From assembly GCF_042650885.1 (NCBI RefSeq), contig NZ_JBHSBU010000001.1:4694787-4758786 (forward strand): 64,000 bases of DNA, written 5' to 3'. Below, one piece after another: positions 60,295 through 64,000 of this stretch; position 1 is the first letter of the stretch; each line of letters starts with the position of its first letter. Position numbers and translations under genes: made by a program. This DNA comes from Chitinimonas_A lacunae (GTDB lineage Bacteria > Pseudomonadota > Gammaproteobacteria > Burkholderiales > Chitinimonadaceae). The notes under the pieces were generated by a model. The model had not been told where the DNA came from. It searched no databases and saw nothing but the letters and a program-made list of their open reading frames with translations.

Positions 60295-63258
60295 CTCGCC
60301 TGGTATTCGTAGCGGCCGGAATTTGCCTTGCTCAACCTGCTTGTTCTGCCGCCAGATGTAGTCGCCGGTCAGGTTGATGTGCTCCCAGCCCAGCGGCGAA
60401 AGATGCGGTAGCAGGCGCTCGTCGATGTTCTTTCCCGTGTCGCGCAGCGCCTGGACTGCCCGTTCCAGGTAGACCGTGTTCCAAAGGATGATTGCCGCCA
60501 CCACCAGGTTGAGGCCGCTCGCGCGGTAGCGTTGGTTCTCGAAACTGCGGTCACGGATTTCGCCGAGCCGGTTCAGGAACACAGCGCGAGCCAGCGCATT
60601 CTTGGCTTCACCCTTGTTCAAGCCAATCTGCACGCGACGGCGCAATTCGACATTCTGCATCCAGTCGAGCGCAAACAGCGTGCGCTCGATGCGTCCCAAC
60701 TCGCGCAAGGCTACCGCCAGGCCATTCTGGCGCGGGTAGCTGCCGAGTTTCCTGAGCATCAGCGAGGCCGTGACCGTGCCCTGCTTGATTGAGGCGGCTA
60801 GCCGCAGGATTTCGTCCCAATGGGCGCGGATGTGCTTCACGTTGACGTTGCCGCCGATCAGGCCGGCGAGCGTCGGGTACTGTTTGGCGTCGCCGTGGAT
60901 ATACAGGCGCTTGTCGGCCAAGTCGCGGATGCGCGGAGCGAAGCGAAAGCCCAGCAGGTACATCAGCGCAAACAGGTGATCGGTGAAACCGGCCGTGTCG
61001 GTGTAGTGCTCCTCGATGCGCAGGTCGGATTCGTGATACAGCAGCCCGTCCAGGACGTGGGTGGCATCGCGCACCGTGGCATTGATGACCTTGGTGTGAA
61101 ACGGCGCGTACTGGTCGGAGATGTGGGTATAGAACTGCACGCCCGGTTCCTGACCGTACTTCAGGTTCACCTGGCCGGCAGCTTGGCCACGGCCGCCGGC
61201 CTTGAAGTTCTGGCCGTCCGATGACGACGTGGTACCGTCTCCCCAGTAGGCGGCGAAGGGTTGGCGGAACTGGGCATTGACCAGCTCGGCCAGACCCGCC
61301 GAATAGGTGTCGTCGCGGATGTGCCACGCTTGCAACCACGTCAGTTTGGCGTAGGTCACACCGGGGCAGGACTCGGCCATCTTGGAGAGGCCCAGATTGA
61401 TGGCATCGGCCAGGATGGTCGTCAGCAGCAGATGCTGGTCTTCGGTTGGTGCGTCACTCTTGAGGTGCTTGAAATGGCGGCTGAAGCCGGTCCAGCCATC
61501 GACTTCCAAAAGCAGGTCGGTGATCTTCAGATGCGGCAGCAGGTTGTACGCCTGCTGCATCAGCGCCTCGGCCTCGTCGGGCACGGCGTTGTCCAGCGGA
61601 GAAATCTTGATTCGCCCGGTGCTGGTGATGGCCGCACTGGGTAATTCGTTAGCGGCGGCCAGCCGCTCGACTGTCGCCAGTTGCTCTTGTAGCACCGCAA
61701 GCCGGGCTTCCAGAAAGCGTTCGCAGTCGGTATCGACGGCCAAGCCCAATTCACGTTGGTCGCGCTGCACCGCGAAACGCGGCGGCGGCAACAGGTAGTC
61801 CTCGAAATCCTTGAACTGGCGCGATCCCTGCACCCAGATGTCGCCGGAGCGCAGTGAGTTCTTCAACTCGGACAGCACGCACAGCTCATAGAAACGCCGG
61901 TCAAATCCATCTTCCGTGCGCACCAGGCTTTCCCAGCGCTTGCGAACGAACGACGTGGGCGCGTCGTCAGGCACTTTGCGCGCCTGACGGTCGTTCATTC
62001 CTTTGAGCACTTCGACGCCGGCCAGCAGTTCGCGCGCTGCCGGCGCGGCCTTCATGGTTAGCGCTTCCAGCAGGGTCGGCGTGTAGCGCCGGAGCTGGGT
62101 GAAGCCGTCGCCGACCAGGGACAGAAAATCGAAGTCTTCCGGCCGGGCCAGCGTTTCCGCTTCAGAAATACTTTCGCTGAACGCATCCCAGGGGATGATC
62201 GCCTCGATGGCGGCGAACGGATCGTCGCCCGACTGCTTCGCTTCTAGCAGGGCGCGACCGATGCGCGAGTACAGCCGCACCTTGTCGTTGATCGCCTTGC
62301 CGGACTGCTGGAAACGGTCGGCATGGTTGCGTTTGGCCTTGCTGAACAGCGTACCCATGAAACGGTCGTGCAAGTCGATGATCTCATCGATCAGCGTGGC
62401 ACGGGTATCGAGGATCACCGCGACCAGGGTCGCAAAGCGACGGCTCGGCTCTAGGTCGCGCAGGTGCTGGGCTGTCATCTGTCCGCCTTCGCGGGCGAGC
62501 TTCAGCAGGCGGTTTTGGTGAATGACGTGTTCTAGGCCGCCTGGCAGCGCCAGGTCGCGGATGGTCTTCAGCCGTTCCAGGTGGGCCAATACATGCTTGG
62601 GCTTCGGCGGGCCGGGCGGCTGGCATAGCCAGATTAGCCCGCTGCCCTTGGTGCCCTCGCGGATCGACAGCAGCCCGTCAAGCGCACCGCGGTGGAAATC
62701 AGCGAGCGGCGCGGTGAGCGCCTCATAGACCCGGCGCGTGCCGCGTGTCAGCGCCTCGCTGCACACGCGCTCGATGACATCGACGGTCGGAAGGATGATG
62801 CGTGCCTGCCGCAGCAGCTCGACCAGCGCTTCGGCCAGCACGATACCCCGGTCGGTCTGCTGGGCCAGATCAGCGAGCTGGTGGACGAAGTGCCGATAGT
62901 CCGCGACAGCGAACGGCTTCAGCTTTAGCCACGCCTGCAATTCCAACAGATGCTCGCGCCTCGTTTCCGGCCGCTGCGCGTATTGCGGCCAGATGTCCGG
63001 CTCGATGCGCAATTGGCGACTGACGATGTTCAGCAGGGAGGCGGGGGGATCTGCGTCAGTCGGCAGGGCAAAGCCTGGATAGCGTAGGTAGCACAACTGC
63101 ACCGCGAAGCCGAGGCGGTTGTGACTGCCGCGCCGCTGGTGAATCACAGACAGGTCGGGTTCGGCAAAGGTGTAATGCTGGATGAGTTCGTCGTCGGTGG
63201 CCGGGAAAGCGAGCAGGCCAATACGCTCGGCGGGCGTCAGCAGATTGCGGCGCGGCAT
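60289..63258 (-). CDS. tnpA: Tn3-family transposase
   Basis: DDE transposase of 989 aa, full family length. N-terminal DUF4158 (MPRRNLLTPAERIGLLAFPA) binds the terminal repeats. The C-terminal Tn3 domain carries acidic catalytic residues around AYWGDGTTSSSDGQNF, VDGWTGFSRHF and NTVYLERAVQAL. It is intact, starts 2 bp after the tnpR stop, and ends within the left repeat. Confidence 0.96.
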   Translation of the reverse strand: MPRRNLLTPAERIGLLAFPATDDELIQHYTFAEPDLSVIHQRRGSHNRLGFAVQLCYLRYPGFALPTDADPPASLLNIVSRQLRIEPDIWPQYAQRPETRREHLLELQAWLKLKPFAVADYRHFVHQLADLAQQTDRGIVLAEALVELLRQARIILPTVDVIERVCSEALTRGTRRVYEALTAPLADFHRGALDGLLSIREGTKGSGLIWLCQPPGPPKPKHVLAHLERLKTIRDLALPGGLEHVIHQNRLLKLAREGGQMTAQHLRDLEPSRRFATLVAVILDTRATLIDEIIDLHDRFMGTLFSKAKRNHADRFQQSGKAINDKVRLYSRIGRALLEAKQSGDDPFAAIEAIIPWDAFSESISEAETLARPEDFDFLSLVGDGFTQLRRYTPTLLEALTMKAAPAARELLAGVEVLKGMNDRQARKVPDDAPTSFVRKRWESLVRTEDGFDRRFYELCVLSELKNSLRSGDIWVQGSRQFKDFEDYLLPPPRFAVQRDQRELGLAVDTDCERFLEARLAVLQEQLATVERLAAANELPSAAITSTGRIKISPLDNAVPDEAEALMQQAYNLLPHLKITDLLLEVDGWTGFSRHFKHLKSDAPTEDQHLLLTTILADAINLGLSKMAESCPGVTYAKLTWLQAWHIRDDTYSAGLAELVNAQFRQPFAAYWGDGTTSSSDGQNFKAGGRGQAAGQVNLKYGQEPGVQFYTHISDQYAPFHTKVINATVRDATHVLDGLLYHESDLRIEEHYTDTAGFTDHLFALMYLLGFRFAPRIRDLADKRLYIHGDAKQYPTLAGLIGGNVNVKHIRAHWDEILRLAASIKQGTVTASLMLRKLGSYPRQNGLAVALRELGRIERTLFALDWMQNVELRRRVQIGLNKGEAKNALARAVFLNRLGEIRDRSFENQRYRASGLNLVVAAIILWNTVYLERAVQALRDTGKNIDERLLPHLSPLGWEHINLTGDYIWRQNKQVEQGKFRPLRIPGEA

Positions 63259-63260
63259 GG

Positions 63261-63821
63261 TCAGTCGTCCGTTTTCAGGTACTGGTAGAGGGTTTCGCGG
63301 CTGATGCCGAACTCGCGGGCGAGCTGCGCCTTCTTCTCGCCGGCAGCGGTGCGACGGCGCAGTTCGGCCACCCGCTCCGGCGCGAGCGCCTTCTTGCGAC
63401 CCCGGTAGGCTCCGCGCTGCCTAGCGAGCGCGATGCCCTCGCGCTGCCGTTCGCGGATCAGGGCGCGCTCGAACTCGGCGAACGCGCCCATCACCGACAG
63501 CATCAGATTCGCTATCGGCGAGTCCTCCCCGGTGAAGGTCAGGTGCTCCTTGACGAATTCGATGCGCACGCCGCGCTGAGTGAGACCCTGCACCAGGCAG
63601 CGCAGGTCATCGAGGTTGCGCGCGAGACGATCCATGCTGTGCACCACCACCGTGTCGCCTTCGCGCACGAACCCGAGCAGCGCATCGAGCTGTGTACGCT
63701 GCGTGTCCTTGCCCGATGCCTTATCGGTGAACACCTTGTCTACCTGGACGTGTTCGAGCTGCCGTTCCGGGTTCTGGTCGAAACTGCTGACGCGAACGTA
63801 GCCGATGCGATGCCCTGCAAG
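63261..63821 (-). CDS. tnpR: Tn3-family resolvase, lacking a canonical start
   Basis: Serine recombinase (about 186 codons). In frame, the N-terminus reads AGHRIGYVRVSSFDQNPERQ with catalytic Ser in RVSS, then FTDKASGKDTQRTQLDALLG, VVVHSMDRLARNLDDLRCLV, SVMGAFAEFERALIRERQRE and the C-terminal HTH AQLAREFGISRETLYQYLKT. No ATG, GTG or TTG exists in frame before the serine; the codon at the expected start is CTT (63819-63821), and a TTG one base away is out of frame. The first usable start, GTG 63732-63734, would lack the catalytic serine. Confidence 0.85.
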   Translation of the reverse strand, partial: LAGHRIGYVRVSSFDQNPERQLEHVQVDKVFTDKASGKDTQRTQLDALLGFVREGDTVVVHSMDRLARNLDDLRCLVQGLTQRGVRIEFVKEHLTFTGEDSPIANLMLSVMGAFAEFERALIRERQREGIALARQRGAYRGRKKALAPERVAELRRRTAAGEKKAQLAREFGISRETLYQYLKTDD

Positions 63822-63840
63822 ATGCCTCCCGAGCTGAAAG

Positions 63841-63962
63841 TGTCAGGCAGAAATCTATGGCCTTGCGCGGCATGCGTCAAGAAATTGAAAAATCGGCTCT
63901 ATCCTGACGTTTTCGACTGGGTCGGCCTGACATCAAGTTAGGGTGTACCTCAGCCGGACATG
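63841..63962. other. Probable res site of the transposon
   Basis: This 120-bp segment lies between tnpR and the right repeat, the position of the resolution site. It holds inverted elements such as TGTCAGGC (63841-63848) / GCCTGACA (63925-63932) and GCGTCA (63874-63879) / TGACGT (63905-63910), in the style of resolvase subsites. Confidence 0.6.
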
Positions 63963-64000
63963 GCTTAGCGTACGATTTTTTCCGTTTCGTGAGCTGACCC
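63963..64000. repeat. Terminal inverted repeat (right)
   Basis: Begins GCTTAGCGTACGATTTTTTC and ends CTGACCC at the last base of the window. It is the exact inverse of 60257-60294. Confidence 0.97.

Larger units (their letters stand above)
60256..64000 (-). mobile_element. Minimal Tn3-family transposon in glnD
   Basis: Element of about 3.75 kb with 38-bp perfect terminal repeats, tnpA, tnpR and a res region, in the Tn21/Tn501-like order res-tnpR-tnpA (all reading minus). It has no passenger genes. The right repeat ends exactly at the final base of the window, so the outermost base, the second target copy and the rest of glnD are not visible. Its presence inside glnD is clear from the reading frame on the left. 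Confidence 0.95.

Overview
The window is GC-rich, densely packed chromosomal DNA from a motile Gram-negative bacterium, most likely a betaproteobacterium. The evidence is a TonB-dependent receptor, an LPS-type outer membrane lifestyle, radC-coaBC-dut synteny, and a FlrBC/sigma-54 flagellar hierarchy with CheZ and CheV. The exact genus cannot be read from the sequence. No rRNA, tRNA or CRISPR array was seen.

Layout. Positions 1-7525 hold amino-acid metabolism and envelope genes: a partial metY (cut by the window edge), a large TonB receptor, ilvGM for acetolactate synthase with a candidate peptide leader and attenuator, and a DUF99 protein. Positions 7713-12600 hold an EmrAB-type efflux operon with its TetR regulator (a CCTCCG hexamer array lies just past the emrB stop), then an alpha/beta hydrolase overlapping an NlpC/P60 lipoprotein gene. 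Positions 13132-18193 are a complete branched-chain amino-acid ABC system (livK, livH, livM, livG, livF). Positions 18418-23908 hold an EF-hand-like protein, radC, coaBC-dut and a class 3 lipase in its own intergenic island.

Positions 24065-49035 form a signalling and motility superlocus. On the minus strand are an HDOD/EAL-like protein, cheA, cheZ, cheY and two cheV paralogues. Divergently on the plus strand are flrB, an STAS protein, a receiver-PP2C-ATPase protein (HsbA/HsbR-like), a receiver-less CheB, flrC, and then fliE-F-(small ORF)-G-H-I-J-K-L-M-N-O-P-Q-R. The kinase flrB is thus separated from its regulator flrC by a partner-switch module and a stand-alone methylesterase. Perfect GG-N10-GC sigma-54 promoters precede fliE and fliK. 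A shared palindrome motif lies upstream of fliH and fliK. A 45-residue ORF between fliF and fliG resembles the FliG-binding tail of FliF. FliH carries a C-terminal (Asp-Ser)11 tract encoded by a hexanucleotide repeat.

Positions 49265-53069 are polyamine genes (a PuuB-like oxidase, agmatinase speB, potF), followed by a periplasmic binding protein, argS, an unknown membrane protein and aroA. Next is an orphan gene of lower GC, then the 3' end of glnD. glnD is cut by a minimal Tn3-family transposon (tnpA, tnpR, res site, 38-bp inverted repeats) that runs to the last base of the window. Its tnpR has no canonical start codon in front of the catalytic-serine region.
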